From Agelas oroides (Eukaryota > Porifera > Demospongiae > Agelasida > Agelasidae): DNA of 64,000 bases. The notes under the pieces were generated by a model, which saw only the letters and a program-made list of their open reading frames with translations, made no database searches and was not told the origin of the DNA. Below, one piece after another: positions 44,470-56,614 of this stretch. Made by a program: the position numbers and the translations under genes. The stretch lies in contig OX422203.1 in assembly GCA_949130485.1 (NCBI GenBank), forward strand, positions 2,509,178-2,573,177, read 5' to 3'. Each line of letters starts with the position of its first letter. Within the stretch, counting starts at the first letter, position 1.

Positions 44470-47400
44470 GTAGAGTGTGGTAGAGTGAGGTAGAGTCGGG
44501 TCTAGCCCGGATATAGTGTGGTAGAGTGAGGTAGAATGAGGGAAGAGTGTGGTAGAGTGAGGTAGAACCAGATCGAGCCAGGATAAAGTGTCATACAGTG
44601 AGGTAGAGTCGGGTCAAGCCAGGGTAGAGTGTGGTAGAGTGAGGTAGAATCTGAGTAGAGTGTGGTAGAGTGAGGTAGAGTCGGGTCCAGCCTGGGTAGA
44701 GTGTGGTAGAGTGAGGTAGATTCCTGTTGACCCAGGGTAGAGTGTGGTAGAGTGAGGTAGAGTCGGGGTAGAGAATGGTAGAGTGAGGTAGAGTCGGGTC
44801 GAGCCAGGGTAGAGTGTGGTAGAGTAAGGGAGAGTCGGATCTAGCCAGGGTAGAGTGTGGTAGAGTGAGATAGAATCGGGTTTAGCCACGGTATAGTGTG
44901 GTAGAGTGAGGTAGAGTGAGGGTAGAGTGTGGTAGAGTGAGGTAGAATCGGGTCGAGCCATGGTAGAGTGTGGTAGAGTGAGGTACAGTCCGGGTAGGGT
45001 GTGGTAGAGTGATGTAGAGTCAGGTGGAGCCAGGGTAGAGTGTGGTACAGTGAGGTAGAGTCGGGTCGAGCCATGGTAGAGTGTGGTAGAGTGAGGTAGA
45101 GTCTGGGTAGAGTGTGGTAGAGTGAGGTAGAATGAGGGTAGAGTGTGGTAGAGTGAGGTAGTACCAGATCGAGCCAGGATAAAGTGTCATACAGTGAGGT
45201 AGAGTCGGGTCGAGCCAGGGTAGAGTGTGGTAGAGTGAGGTAGAATCTGAGTAGAGTGTGGTAGAGTGAGGTAGAGTCGGGTCCAGCCTGGGTAGAGTGT
45301 GGTAGAGTGAGGTAGAGTCGGGGTAGAGTGTGGTAGAGTGATGTAGATTCGGGTCGAGCCAGGGTAGAGTGTGGTAGAGTGAGGTAGTGTCGGGGTAGAG
45401 TGTGGTAGAGTGAGGTAGAGTCGGGGTAGAGAATGGTAGAGTGAGGTAGAGTCGGGTCGAGCCAGGGTAGAGTGTGGTAGAGTAAGGGAGAGTCGGATCT
45501 AGCCAGGGTAGAGTGTGGTAGAGTGAGATAGAATCGGGTTGAGCCACGGTATAGTGTGGTAGAGTGAGGTAGAGTGAGGGTAGAGTGTGGTAGAGTGAGG
45601 TAGAATCGGGTCGAGCCATGGTAGAGTGTGGTAGAGTGAGGTACAGTCTGGGTAGGGTGTGGTAGAGTGAGGTAGAGGCAGGTGGAGCCAGGGTAGAGTG
45701 TGGTACAGTGAGGTAGAGTCGGATCCAGCCTGGGTAGAGTGTGGTAGAGTGAGGTAGAGTCCTGTTGACACAGGGTAGAGTGTGGTAGAGTGAGGTAGAG
45801 TCGGGGTAGAGAATGGTAGAGTGAGGTAGAGTCGGGTCGAGCCAGGGTAGAGTGTGGTAGAGTAAGGGAAGAGTCGGATCTAGCCAGGGTAGAGTGTGGT
45901 AGAGTGAGATAGAATCGGGTTGAGCCACGGTATAGTGTGGTAGAGTGAGGTAGAGTGAGGTAGAGTGAGGGTAGAGTGTGGTAGAGTGAGGTAGAATCGG
46001 GTCGAGCCAGAGTAGAATGTGGTAGAGTGAGGTAGAGTCGTGTCTAGCCAGGGTAGAGTGTGGTAGAGTGAGGTAGAGTTGGGTCGAGCCAGGGTAAAGT
46101 TTGATAGAGTGAGGTAGAGTCGGGTCGAGCCATGGTAGAGTGTGGTAGAGTGAGGTACAGTCTGGGTAGGGTGTGGTAGAGTGAGGAAGAGTCAGGTGGA
46201 GCCAGGGTAGAGTGTGGTACAGTGAGGTAGAGTCGGGTCGAGCCAGGGTAGAGTGTGGTAGAGTGAGGTAGAGTCTGGGTAGAGTGTGGTAGAGTGAGGG
46301 AGAGTCGGGTCGAGCCAGGGTAGAGTGTTGTAGAGTGAGGTAGAGTCAGGGTAGAGTGTGGTAGAGTGAGGTAGAATCGGATCGAGCCAGGGTAGAGTGA
46401 GGTAGATTCGGGTCAAGCCTGGGTAGAGTGTGGTAGAGTGAGGTAGAGTCGGGTCAAGCAAGGGTAGAGTGTAGTAGAGTTAGGTAGAGTCGGGGTAGAG
46501 TGTGGTAGAGTGAGGTAGAGTCGTGTCGAGCCAGGGTAGAGTGTGGTAGAGTGAGGTATAGTCGGATCGAGCCAGGGTAGAGTGTGGTACAGTGAGCTTC
46601 AGTCGGGTCGAGCCAGGATAGAGTGTGGTAGAGTGAGGTAGAATCGGGGTACAGTGTAGTAGAGTGAGGTAGAGTCGGGTCGAGCGAGGGTAGAGTGTGG
46701 TAGAGTGAGGTAGAGTCGGGTCGAGCGAGGGTAGAGTGAGGTAGAGTCGGGTAGAGCCAGGGTAGAGTGTGGTAGAGTGAGGTAGATTCGGGATAGAGTG
46801 TGGTAGAGTGAGGTAGAGTCGCGGCGAGCCAGGGTAAAGTGTGGTAGAGTGAGATAGACTCGGGGTAGACTGTGGTAGAGTGAGGTAGAGTAGGATCGAG
46901 CCAGGGAAGAGTGTGGTAGAGTGTGGCAGAGTGAGGTAGAGTCATGTCGAGCCAGGGTAGAATGTGGTAGAGCGAAGTAGAGTCGGGTCGAGCCAGGGTA
47001 GTGTGTGGTAGAGTGAGGTAGAGTCGAGTTGAGCCAGGGTAGAGTGTGGTAGAGTGAGGTAGAGTCGCGGTAGAGTGTGGAAGAGTGAGGTAGAGTCGGG
47101 TAGAGCCAGGGTAAAGTGCGGTAGACTGAGTTAGAGTCGGGTCGAGCCAGGGTATAATGTGGTAGAGTGAGGTAGAGTGAGGGTAGAGTGTGGTAGAGTG
47201 AGGTAGAACCAGATCGAGCCAGGATAAAGTGTCATACAGTGAGGTAGAGTCGGGTCGAGCCAGGTAGAGTGTGGTAGAGTGAGGTAGAATCTGAGTAGAG
47301 TGTGGTAGAGTGAGGTAGAGTCGGGTCCAGCCTGGGTAGAGTGTGGTAGAGTGAGGTAGAGTCCTGTTGACCCAGGGTAGAGTGTGGTAGAGTGAGGTAG

Positions 47401-50400
47401 AGTCGGGGTAGAGAATGGTAGAGTGAGGTAGAGTCGGGTCGAGCCAGGGTAGAGTGTGGTAGAGTAAGGGAGAGTCGGATCTAGCCAGGGTAGGGTGTGG
47501 TAGAGTGAGATAGAATCGGGTTTAGCCACGGTATAATGTGGTAGAGTGAGGTAGAGTGAGGGTAGAGTGTGGTAGAGTGAGGTAGAATCGGGTCGAGCCA
47601 TGGTAGAGTGTGGTAGAGTGAGGTACAGTCCGGGTAGGGTGTGGTAGAGTGATGTAGTGTCAGGTGGAGCCAGGGTAGAGTGTGGTACAGTGAGGTAGAG
47701 TCGGGTCGAGCCAGGGTAGAGTGTGGTAGAGTGAGGTAGAGTCTGGGTAGAGTCTGGTAGAGTGAGGTAGAATGAGGGTAGAGTGTGGTAGAGTGAGGTA
47801 GAACCAGATCGAGCCAGGATAAAGTGTCATACAGTGAGGTAGAGTCGGGTCGAGCCAGCGTAGAGTGAGGTAGAGTGAGGTAGAATCTGAGTAGAGTGTG
47901 GTAGAGTGAGGTAGAGTCGGTTCCAGCCTGGGTAGAGTGTGGTAGAGTGAGGTAGAGTCCTGTTGACCCAGGGTAGAGTGTGGTAGAGTGAGGTAGAGTC
48001 GGGGTAGAGAATGGTAGAGTGAGGTAGAGTCGGGTCGAGCCAGGGTAGAGTGTGGTAGAGTCAGGGAGAGTCGGATCTAGCCAGGGTAGAGTGTGGTAGA
48101 GTGAGATAGAATCGGGTTGAGCCACGGTATAGTGTGGTAGAGTGAGGTAGAGTGAGGGTAGAGTGTGGTAGAGTGAGGTAGAATCGGGTCGATCCATGGT
48201 AGAGTGTGGTAGAGTGAGGTACAGTCCGGGTAGGGTGTGGTAGAGTGAGGTAGAGTCAGGTGGAGCCAGGGTAGAGTGTGGTACAGTGAGGTAGAGTCGG
48301 GTCCAGCCTGGGTAGAGTGTGGTAGAGTGAGGTAGAGTCCTGTTAACCCAGGGTAGAGTGTGGTAGAGTGAGGTAGAGTCGGGGTAGAGAATGGTAGAGT
48401 GAGGTAGAGTCGGATCGAGCCAGGGTAGAGTGTGGTAGAGTAAGGGAGAGTCGGATCTAGCCAGGGTAGAGTGTGGTAGAGTGAGATAGAATCGGGTTGA
48501 GCCACGGTATAGTGTGGTAGAGTGAGGTAGAGTGAGGGTAGAGTGTGGTAGAGTGAGGTAGAATCGGGTCGAGCCAGAGTAGAATGTGGTAGAGTGAGGT
48601 AGAGTCGTGTCTAGCCAGGGTAGAGTGTGGTAGAGTGAGGTAGAGTTGGGTCGAGCCAGGGTAAAGTTTGATAGAGTGAGGTAGAGTCGGGTCGAGCCAT
48701 GGTAGAGTGTGGTAGAGTGAGGTACAGTCCGGGTAGGGTGTGGTAGAGTGAGGAAGAGTCAGGTGGAGCCAGGGTAGAGTGTGGTACAGTGAGGTAGAGT
48801 CGGGTCGAGCCAGGGTAGAGTGTGGTAGAGTGAGGTAGAGTCTGGGTAGAGTGTGGTAGAGTGAGGGAGAGTCGGGTCGAGCCAGGGTAGAGTGTTGTAG
48901 AGTGAGGTAGAGTCAGGGTAGAGTGTGGTAGAGTGAGGTAGAATCGGATCGAGCTAGGGTAGAGTGAGGTAGATTCGGGTCAAGTCTGCGTAGAGTGTGG
49001 TAGAGTGAGGTAGAGTCGGGTCAAGCAAGGGTAGAGTGTAGTAGAGTTAGGTAGAGTCGGGGTAGAGTGAGGTAGAGTGAGGTAGAGTCGTGTCGAGCCA
49101 GGGTAGAGTGTGGTAGAGTGAGGTATAGTCGGATCGAGCTAGGGTAGAGCGTGGTACAGTGAGCTTCAGTCGGATCGAGCCAGGATAGAGTGTGGTAGAG
49201 TGAGGTAGAGTCGGGTCGAGCGAGGGTAGAGTGTGGTAGAGTGAGGTAGAGTCGGGTCGAGCGAGGGTAGAGTGAGGTAGAGTCGGGTAGAGCCAGGGTA
49301 GAGTGTCGTAGAGTGAGGTAGATTCGGGATAGAGTGTGGTAGAGTGAGGTAGAGTCTGGGCGAGACAGGGTAAAGTGTGGTAGAGTGAGATAGACTCGAT
49401 GTAGACTGTGGTAGAGTGAGGTAGAGTAGGATCGAGCCAGGGTAGAGTGTGGTAGAGTTAGTTAGTGTCCGGTCTAGCCAGGGTAGAGTGTGGTAGAGTG
49501 TGGCAGAGTGAGGTAGAGTCGGGTCGAGCCAGGGTAGAATGTGGTAGAGCAAGGTAGAATCGGGTCGAGCCAGGGTAGTGTGTGGTAGAGTGAGGTAGAG
49601 TCGAGTCGAGCCAGGGTAGAGTGTGGTAGAGTGAGGTAGAGTCGCGGTAGAGTGTGGAAGAGTGAGGTAGAGTCGGGTCGAGCCAGGGTAAAGTGTGGTA
49701 GACTGAGTTAGAGTCGGGTCGAGCCAGGGTATAATGTGGTAGAGTGAGGTAGAGTGAGGGTAGAGTGTGGTAGAGTGAGGTAGAATCGGGTCAAGCCAGG
49801 GTAGAATGTGGTAGAGTGAGATAGAGTCGTGTCTACCCAGGTTAGGGTGTGGTAGAGTGAGGTAGAGTCGGGTCGATCCAGGGTAAAGTGTGATACAGTG
49901 AGGTAGAGTCGGGTCGAGCCAGGGTAGAGTGTGGTAGAGTGAGGTAGAGTGACGTAGAGTCGGGTGGAGCCAGGGTAGAGAGCGGTACAGTGAGGTAGAG
50001 TCGGGTCGAGCCAGGCTAGAGTGTGGGTGAGTGAGGTAGAGTCGAGACGAGCCTGGGTAGAGTGTGGTAGAGTGAGGTAGAGTCTGGGTAGAGTGTGGTA
50101 GAGTGAGGGAGAGTCGGGTCGAGACAGGGTAGAGTGTGGTAGGGTGAAGTAGAGTCAGGGTAGAGTGTGGTAGAGTGAGGTAGAATCGGATCGAGCCAGG
50201 GTAGAGTGTGGTAGAGTGAGGTAGATTCGGGTCGAGCCTGGGTAGAGTGTGGTAGAGTGAGGTAGAGTCGGGTCAAGCCAGGGTAGAGTGTAGTAGAGTT
50301 CGGTAGAGTCGGGGTAGAGTGTGATAGAGTGAGGTAGAGTCGGATAGAGCCAGGGTAGAGTGTGGTAGAGTGAGCTGCAGTCGGGTCGAGCCAGGGTAGA

Positions 50401-51517
50401 GTGTGGTAGAGTGAGGTAGAATCAGGGTACAGTGTAGTAGAGTGAGGTAGAGTCGGGTCGAGCCAGGGTAGAGTGGGGTAGAGTGAGGTAGAGTCGGGGT
50501 AGAGTGTGGTAGAGTGAGGTACAGTCGGGTAGAGCCAGGGTAGAGTGTGGTACAGTGAGGTAGAGTCGGGGTAGAGTGTGGTAGAGTGAGGTAGGGTCGG
50601 GTCGATCCAGGGTAGAGTGTGGTAGAGGAGATAGAGTCGGGTCGAGCCGGGGTAGAGTGTGGTAGAGTGAGATAGACTCGGGGTAGAGTGTGGTAGAGTG
50701 AGGTAGAGTCGGGTCGAGTCAGGGTAGAGTGTGGTTGAGTTAGTTAGTGTCTGGTCTAGCCAGGGTAGAGTGTGGTAGAGTGTGGTAGAGTGAGGTAGAG
50801 TCGGGTTGAGCCAGGGTAGAGTGTGGTAGAGTGAGGTAGAGTCGGGGTAGAGTGTGGTAGAGTGAGGTAGAGTCGGGGTAGAGTACGGTAGAGTGAGGTA
50901 GAGTCGTGTCGAGACATGGTAGTGTGTGGTAGAGTGAGGTAGAGTCGGGTTGAGCCAGGGTATAATGTGGTAGAGTGAGGTAGAGTGAGGGTAGAGTGTG
51001 GTAGAGTTAGGTAGAATCGGGTCGAACCAGGGTAGAATGTGGTAGAGTGAGGTAGAGTCGTGTCTAGCCAGGGTAGAGTGTGGTAGAGTGAGGTAGAGTC
51101 GGGTCGAGCCGGGGTAAAGTGTGATAGATTGAGGGAGAGTCGGGTCAAGCTAGGGTAGAGTGCGGTAGAGTGAGGTAGAGTCCGGGTAGAGTGTGGTAGA
51201 GTGAGGTAGAGTCGGGTGGAGCCAGGGTAGAGTGTGGTACAGTGAGGTAGAGTCGGGTCGAGCCAGGCTAGACTGTGGGAGAGTGAGGTAGAGTCGAGTC
51301 AAGCAAGGGTAGAGTGTGGTAGAGTGTGGTAGAGTCTGGGTAGAGTGTGGTAGAGTGAGGGAGAGTCGGGTCGAGCCAGGGTAGAGTGTGGTAGAGTGAG
51401 GTAGAATCGGATCGAGCCAGGGTAGGGTGTGGTAGAGTGAGGTAGATTCGGGTCGAGCCTGGGTAGAGTGTGGTAGAGTTAGGTAGAGTCGGGTCAAGCC
51501 AGGGTAGAGTGTAGTAG
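44470..51517 (+). repeat. 7-kb HOR block, right copy
   Basis: It repeats the left copy with unit-scale length differences. The internal sub-duplication offset is 2,567 bp here (CTTCAG 46,597 to 49,164) against 2,526 in the left copy, again one 41-bp unit. It ends near 51,517: the left copy continues with GAGTTAGGTAG, while this one switches to GAGTGTGGTAG. Confidence 0.88.
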
Positions 51518-52937
51518 AGTGTGGTAGAGTGAGGTAGAGTCGGGTTGAGCCAGGGTAGAGTATGGTAGAGTGAGGTAGAGTCGGGGTAGAATGTGGTAGA
51601 GCAAGGTAGAGTCGGGTCGAGCCCTGGTAGTGTGTGATAGAGTGAGGTAGAGTCGAGTCGAGCCAGAGTAGAGTGTGGTAGAGTGAGGTAGAGTCGCGGT
51701 AGAGTGTGGAAGAGTGAGGTAGAGTCGGGTCGAGTTAGGGTAAAGTGTGATAGACTGAGTTAGAGTCGGGTCGAGCCAGGGTATAATGTGGTAGAGTGAG
51801 GTAGAGTGAGGGTAGAGTGTGGTAGAGTGAGGTAGAATCGGGTCGAGCCAGGGTAGAATGTGGTAGAGTGAGATAGAGTCGTGTCAAGCCAGGTTAGAGT
51901 GTGGTAGAGTGAGGTAGAGTCGGATCGGGCCAGGATAAAGTGTGATACAGTGAGGTAGAGTCGGGTCGAGCCAGGGTAGAGTGAGCTGCAGTCAGGTCGA
52001 GCCAGGTTAGAGTGTGGTAGAGTGAGGTAGAGTCGGGATAGAGTGTGGTAGAGTGAGGTACAGTCGGTTAGAGCCAGGGTAGAGTGTGGTAGAGTGAGGT
52101 AGAGTCGGGGTAGAGTGTGGTAGAGTGAGGTAGAGTCGGGTCGATCCAGGGTAGAGTGTGGTAGAGGAGATAGAGTCGGGTCGAGCCGGGGTAGAGTGTG
52201 GTACAGTGAGATAGACTCGGGGTAGAGTGTGGTAGAGTGAGGTAGAGTCGGGTCGAGCCAGGGTAGAGTGTGGTAGAGTTAGTTAGTGTCCGGTCTAGCC
52301 AGGGTAGAGTGTATTAGAGTGTGGTAGAGTGAGGTAGAGTCGGGTTGAGCCAGGGTAGAGTGTGGTAGAGTGAGGTAGAGTTGGGGTAGAGTGTGGTAGA
52401 GTGAGGTAGAGTCGGGGTAGAGTGAGGTAGAGTCGGGGTAGAGTACGGTAGAGCGAGGTAGAGTCGGGTCGAGACATTGTAGTGTGTGGTAGAGTGAGGT
52501 AGAGTCGAGTCGAGCCAAGGTAGTGTGTGGTAGAGTGAGGAAGATTCGCGGTAGAGTGTGGAAGAGTGAGGTAAAGTCGGGTCGAGCCAGGGTAGAGTGT
52601 GGTAGAGTGAGCTAGAGACGGGTCGAGCCACGGTATGATGTGGTAGAGTGAGGTAGAGTGAGGGTAGAGTGTGGTAGAGTGAGGTAGAATCGGGTCGAGC
52701 CAGGGTAGAATGTGGTAGAGTGAGGTAGAGTCGTGTCTAGCCAGGGTAGAGTGTGGTAGAGTGAGGTAGAGTCGGGTCGAGCCAGGGTAAAGTGTGATAG
52801 ATTGAGGGAGAGTCGGTTCAAGCCAGGGTAGAGTGTGGTAGAGTGAGGTAGAGGCCGGGTAGTGTGTGGTAGAGTGAGGTAGAGTCGGGTGGAGCCAGGG
52901 TAGAGTGTGGTACAGTGAGGTAGAGTCGGGTCGAGCC
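51518..52937 (+). repeat. Bridging array segment, duplicated at about 61.7-62.8 kb
   Basis: Units here (for example GAGTGAGCTGCAGTCAGG with CTGCAG at 51,986, GGTTAGAGCC near 52,070 and the GACATTGTAG/GACATGGTAG variant) recur at about 61,770-62,776. The offset is 9,788 at the CTGCAG site and 9,839 at the right end. No gene is visible. Confidence 0.8.
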
Positions 52938-55900
52938 AGTCTAGAGTGTGGGAGAGTGAGGTAGAGTCGAGTCGAGTCAGGGTAGAGTGTGGTAGAGTGA
53001 GGTAGAGTCTGGGTGGAGTGTGGTAGAGTGAGGGAGAGTCAGGTCGAGCCAGGGTAGAGTGTGGTAGAGTGAAGTAGAGTCAGGGTAGAGTGTGGTAGAG
53101 TGAGGTAGAATCGGATAGAGCCTGGATAGAGTGTGGTAGAGTGAGGTAGAGTCGGGTCAAGCCAGGGTAGAGTGTAGTAGAGTTAGGTAGAGTCGGGGTA
53201 GAGTGTGGTATAGTGAGGTAGAGTCGTGTCGAGCCAGGGTAGAGTGTGGTAGAGTGAGGTAGGGTCGGATCGAGCAAGGGTAGAGTGTGGTAGAGTGAGG
53301 TAGAGTCCTGTTGACCCTGGGTAGAGTGTGGTAGAGTGAGGTAGGGTCGGGTAGAGCCAGGGTATAGTGTGGTAGAGTGAGGTAGAATTAGGGTAGAGTG
53401 TGGTAGAGTGAGGTAGAATTAGGGTAGAGTGTGGTAGAGTGAGGTAGAATCGGGTCGAGCCAGGGTAGAATGTGGTAGATAGAGGTAGACTCGTGTCTAG
53501 CAAGGGTAGAGTGTGGTAGAGTTAGGTAGAGTCGGGTCGAGCTAGGGTAAAGTGTGATAGAGTGAGGTAGAGTTGGGTCGAGCCAGGGTAGTGTGTGGTA
53601 GAGTCAGGAAGAGTCCGGGTAGAGTGTGGTAGAGTGAGCTAGAGTCGGGTTGAGTCAGGGTAGACTATGGTACAGTGAGATAGAGTCGGGTCGAGCCAGA
53701 CTAGAGTGTGGGAGGGTGAGGTAGAGTCGGGTCGAGCCAGGGTAGAGTGTGGTAGAGTGAGGTAGAGTCGGGGTAGAGTGTGGTAGAGTGAGGTAGAATC
53801 GGATAGAGCCAGGGTAAAGTGTGATAGAGTGAGGTAGAGTCGGGTCGAGCGAGGGTAGAGTGTGGTAGAGTGAGGTAGAGTCTGGGTAGAGTCTGGTAGA
53901 GTGAGGTAGAGTCGGGTCGAGCCTGGGTAGAGTGTGGTAGACTGAGGTAGAGTCCTGTTGACCCAGGGTAGAGTGTGGTAAAGTGAGGTAGAGTCGGGGT
54001 AGAGTATTGGTAGAGTGAGGTAGAGTCGGGTCGAGCCAGGGTAGAGTGTGGTAGAGTAAGGTAGAGTCGGGTCTAGCCAGGGTAGAGTGTGGTAGAGTGA
54101 GGTAGAGTCGGGGTAGAGTATTGGTAGAGTGAGGTAGAGTCGGGTCGAGCCAGGGTAGAGTGTGGTAGAGTAAGGTAGAGTCGGGTCTAGCCAGGGTAGA
54201 GTGTGGTAGAGTGAGGTAGAGTCGGCTCGAGCCAGGATATAGTGTGGTAGAGTGAGGTAGAATCGGGTCGATCCAGGGTAGAATGAGGTAGAGTGAGGTA
54301 GAATCGTGTCTAGCCAGGGTAGAGTGTGGTAGAGTGAGGTGCAATCGGGTCGAGGCAGGGTAAAGTGTGATAGAGTGAGGTAGAGTCGTGTCGAGCCAGG
54401 GTAGAGTGTGGTAGATTGAGGTAGAGTCCGGGTAGAGTGTGGTAGAGTGAGGTAGAGTCGGGTGGACCCAACGTAGAGTGTGGTACAGTGAGGTAGAGTC
54501 GGGTCGAGCCAGGCTAGAGTGTGGAAGAGTGAGGTAGAGTCGGGTCGAGCCAGGATAGAGTGTGGTAGAGTGAGGTAGAGTCTGGGTAGAGTGTGGTAGA
54601 GTGAGGGAGAGTCGGGTCGAGACAGGGTAGAGTGGGGTAGAGTGAGGTAGAGTCAGGGTAGAGTGTGGTAGAGTGAGGTAGATTCGGGTCGAGCCTGGAC
54701 AGGTGTGGTAGAGTGAGGTAGAGTCGGGTCAAGCCAGGGTAGAGTGTAGTAGACTTAGGTAGAGTCGGGGTAGAGTTTGGTAGAGTGAGGTAGAGTCGTG
54801 TCTAGTCAGGGTAGAGTGTGGTAGAGTGAGGTATAGTCGGATCGAGCCAGGGTAGAGTGTGGTAGAGTGAGCTGCAGTCGGGTCGAGCCAGGGTAGAGTG
54901 TGGTAGAGTGAGGTAAAATCGGGATACAGTGTAGTAGAGTGAGGTAGATTCGGGTCGAGACAGGGTAGAGTTTGGTAGAGTGAGGTAGTGTCGGGGTAGA
55001 GTGTGGTTGAGTGAGGTAGAGTCGGGGTAGAGTGTGGTAGAGTGAGGGAGAGTCGGGTCGAGCCAGGGTAGAGTGTGGTAGAGTGAGGTAGAGTCAGGAT
55101 AGAGTGTGGTAGAGTGAGGTAGAATCGGATCGAGCCAGGGTAGAGTGTGGTAGAGTGAGGTAGATTCGGGTCGAGACTGGGTAGGGTGTCGTAGAGTGAG
55201 GTAGAGTTGGGTCAAGCCAGGGTAGAGTGTAGTAGAGTTAGGTAGAGTCGGGTCGAGCCAGGCTAGAGTGTAGGAGAGTGAGGTAGAGTCGGGTCGAGCC
55301 AGGGTAGAGTGTGGTAGAGTGAGGTAGATTCTGGGTAGAGTGTGGTAGAGTGAGGGAGAGTCGGGTCGAGCCAGGGTAGAGTGTGGTAGAGTGAGGTAGA
55401 ATCGGATCGAGCCAGGGTAGAGTGTGCTAGACTGAGGTAGATTCGGGTCGAGCCTGGATAGGGTGTGGTAGAGTGATGTAGAGTCGTGTCAAGCCAGGGT
55501 AGAGTGTAGTAGAGTTAGGTAGAGTCGGGGTAGAGTGTGGTAGAGTGAGGTAGAGTCGTGTCGAGCGAGGTTAGAGTGTGGTAGAGTGAGGTATAGTCGG
55601 ATCGAGCCACGGTAGAGTGGGGTAGAGTGAGCTGCAGTCGGGTCGAGCCAGGGTAGAGTGTGGTAGAGTGAGGTAGAATCGGGGTACAGTGTAGTAGAGT
55701 AAGGTAGATTCGGATCGAGCCAGGGTAGAGTGTGGTAGAGTGAGGTAGTGTCGGGGTAGAGTGTGGTAGAGTGAGGTAGAGTCGGGGTAGAGTGTGGTAG
55801 AGTGAGGGAGAGTCGGGTCGAGCCAGGGTAGAGTGTGGTAGAGTGAGGGAGAGTCGGGTCGAGCCAGGGTAGAGTGTGGTAGAGTGAGGTAGAGTCAGGG

Positions 55901-56614
55901 TAGAGTGTGGTAGAGTGAGGTAGAATCGGATCGAGCCAGGGTAGAGTATGGTAGAGTGAGGTAGATTCGGGTCGAGCCTGGGTAGGGTGTGGTAGAGTGA
56001 GGTAGAGTCGGGGCGAGCCAGGGTAGAGTGTGGTAGAGTTAGTTAGTGTCCGGTCTAGCCAGGGTAGAGTGTGGTAGAGTGTGGCAGAGTGAGGTAGAGT
56101 CGGGTCGAGCCAGGGTAGAATGTGGTAGAGCGAGGTAGAGTCGGGTCGAGCCAGGGTAGTGTGTGGTAGAGTGAGGTAGGGTCGAGTCGACCCAGGGTAG
56201 AGTGTGGTAGAGTGAGGTAGAGTCGCGGTAGAGTGTGGAAGAGTGAGGTAGAGTCGGGTCGAGCCAGGGTAAAGTGTGGTAGACTGAGTTAGAGTCGGGT
56301 CGAGCCAGGGTATAATGTGGTAGAGTGAGGTAGAGTGAGGGAAGAGTGTGGTAGAGTGAGGTAGAATCGGGTCAAGCCAGGGTAGAATGTGGTAGAGTGA
56401 GATAGAGTCGTGTCTACCCAGGTTAGAGTGTGGTAGAGTGAGGTAGAGTCGGGTCGATCCAGGGTAAAGTGTGATACAGTGAGGTAGAGTCGGGTCGAGC
56501 CAGGGTAGAGTGTGGTAGAGTGAGGTAGAGGCCGGGTAGAGTGTGGTAGAGTGACGTAGAGTCGGGTGGAGCCAGGGTAGAGTGCGGTACAGTGAGGTAG
56601 AGTCGGGTCGAGCC
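52938..56614 (+). repeat. 3.7-kb HOR block, copy 1 (3,677 bp)
   Basis: The marker AGTCTAGAGTG at 52,938 recurs at 56,615 and 62,777. Copies 1 and 2 keep an offset of 3,677 to 57 kb and 3,749 after a 72-bp (L plus S) difference near 57,470. The offset ends at 3,780 near 56,041/59,821, explained by an extra 41-bp unit here near 55,830 and an extra 72 bp in copy 2 near 59,730. It contains a 760-bp doublet (CTGCAG 54,872 and 55,632). Confidence 0.9.
54872..55631 (+). repeat. 760-bp higher-order repeat (CTGCAG doublet)
   Basis: The distance between CTGCAG at 54,872 and 55,632 is 760 bp. I counted 20 units, 14 L and 6 S, which sum to 760. The same spacing recurs at 58,621/59,381. The similar unit order at both ends suggests an older doubling inside the 3.7-kb block. 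Confidence 0.9.

Noticed and set aside
53380..53430. Telomere-like TTAGGG at the GAATTAGGGTAGAG variants (also near 57,060 and 63,290)
   Set aside because: These are isolated single hexamers made by point mutations in the S unit, not tandem telomeric repeats.
54000..54020. GAGTATTGGTAGAG as a functional site
   Set aside because: It is a one-base insertion in a unit. It recurs only because the block was duplicated (near 54,118, 57,747, 57,867 and 63,925).
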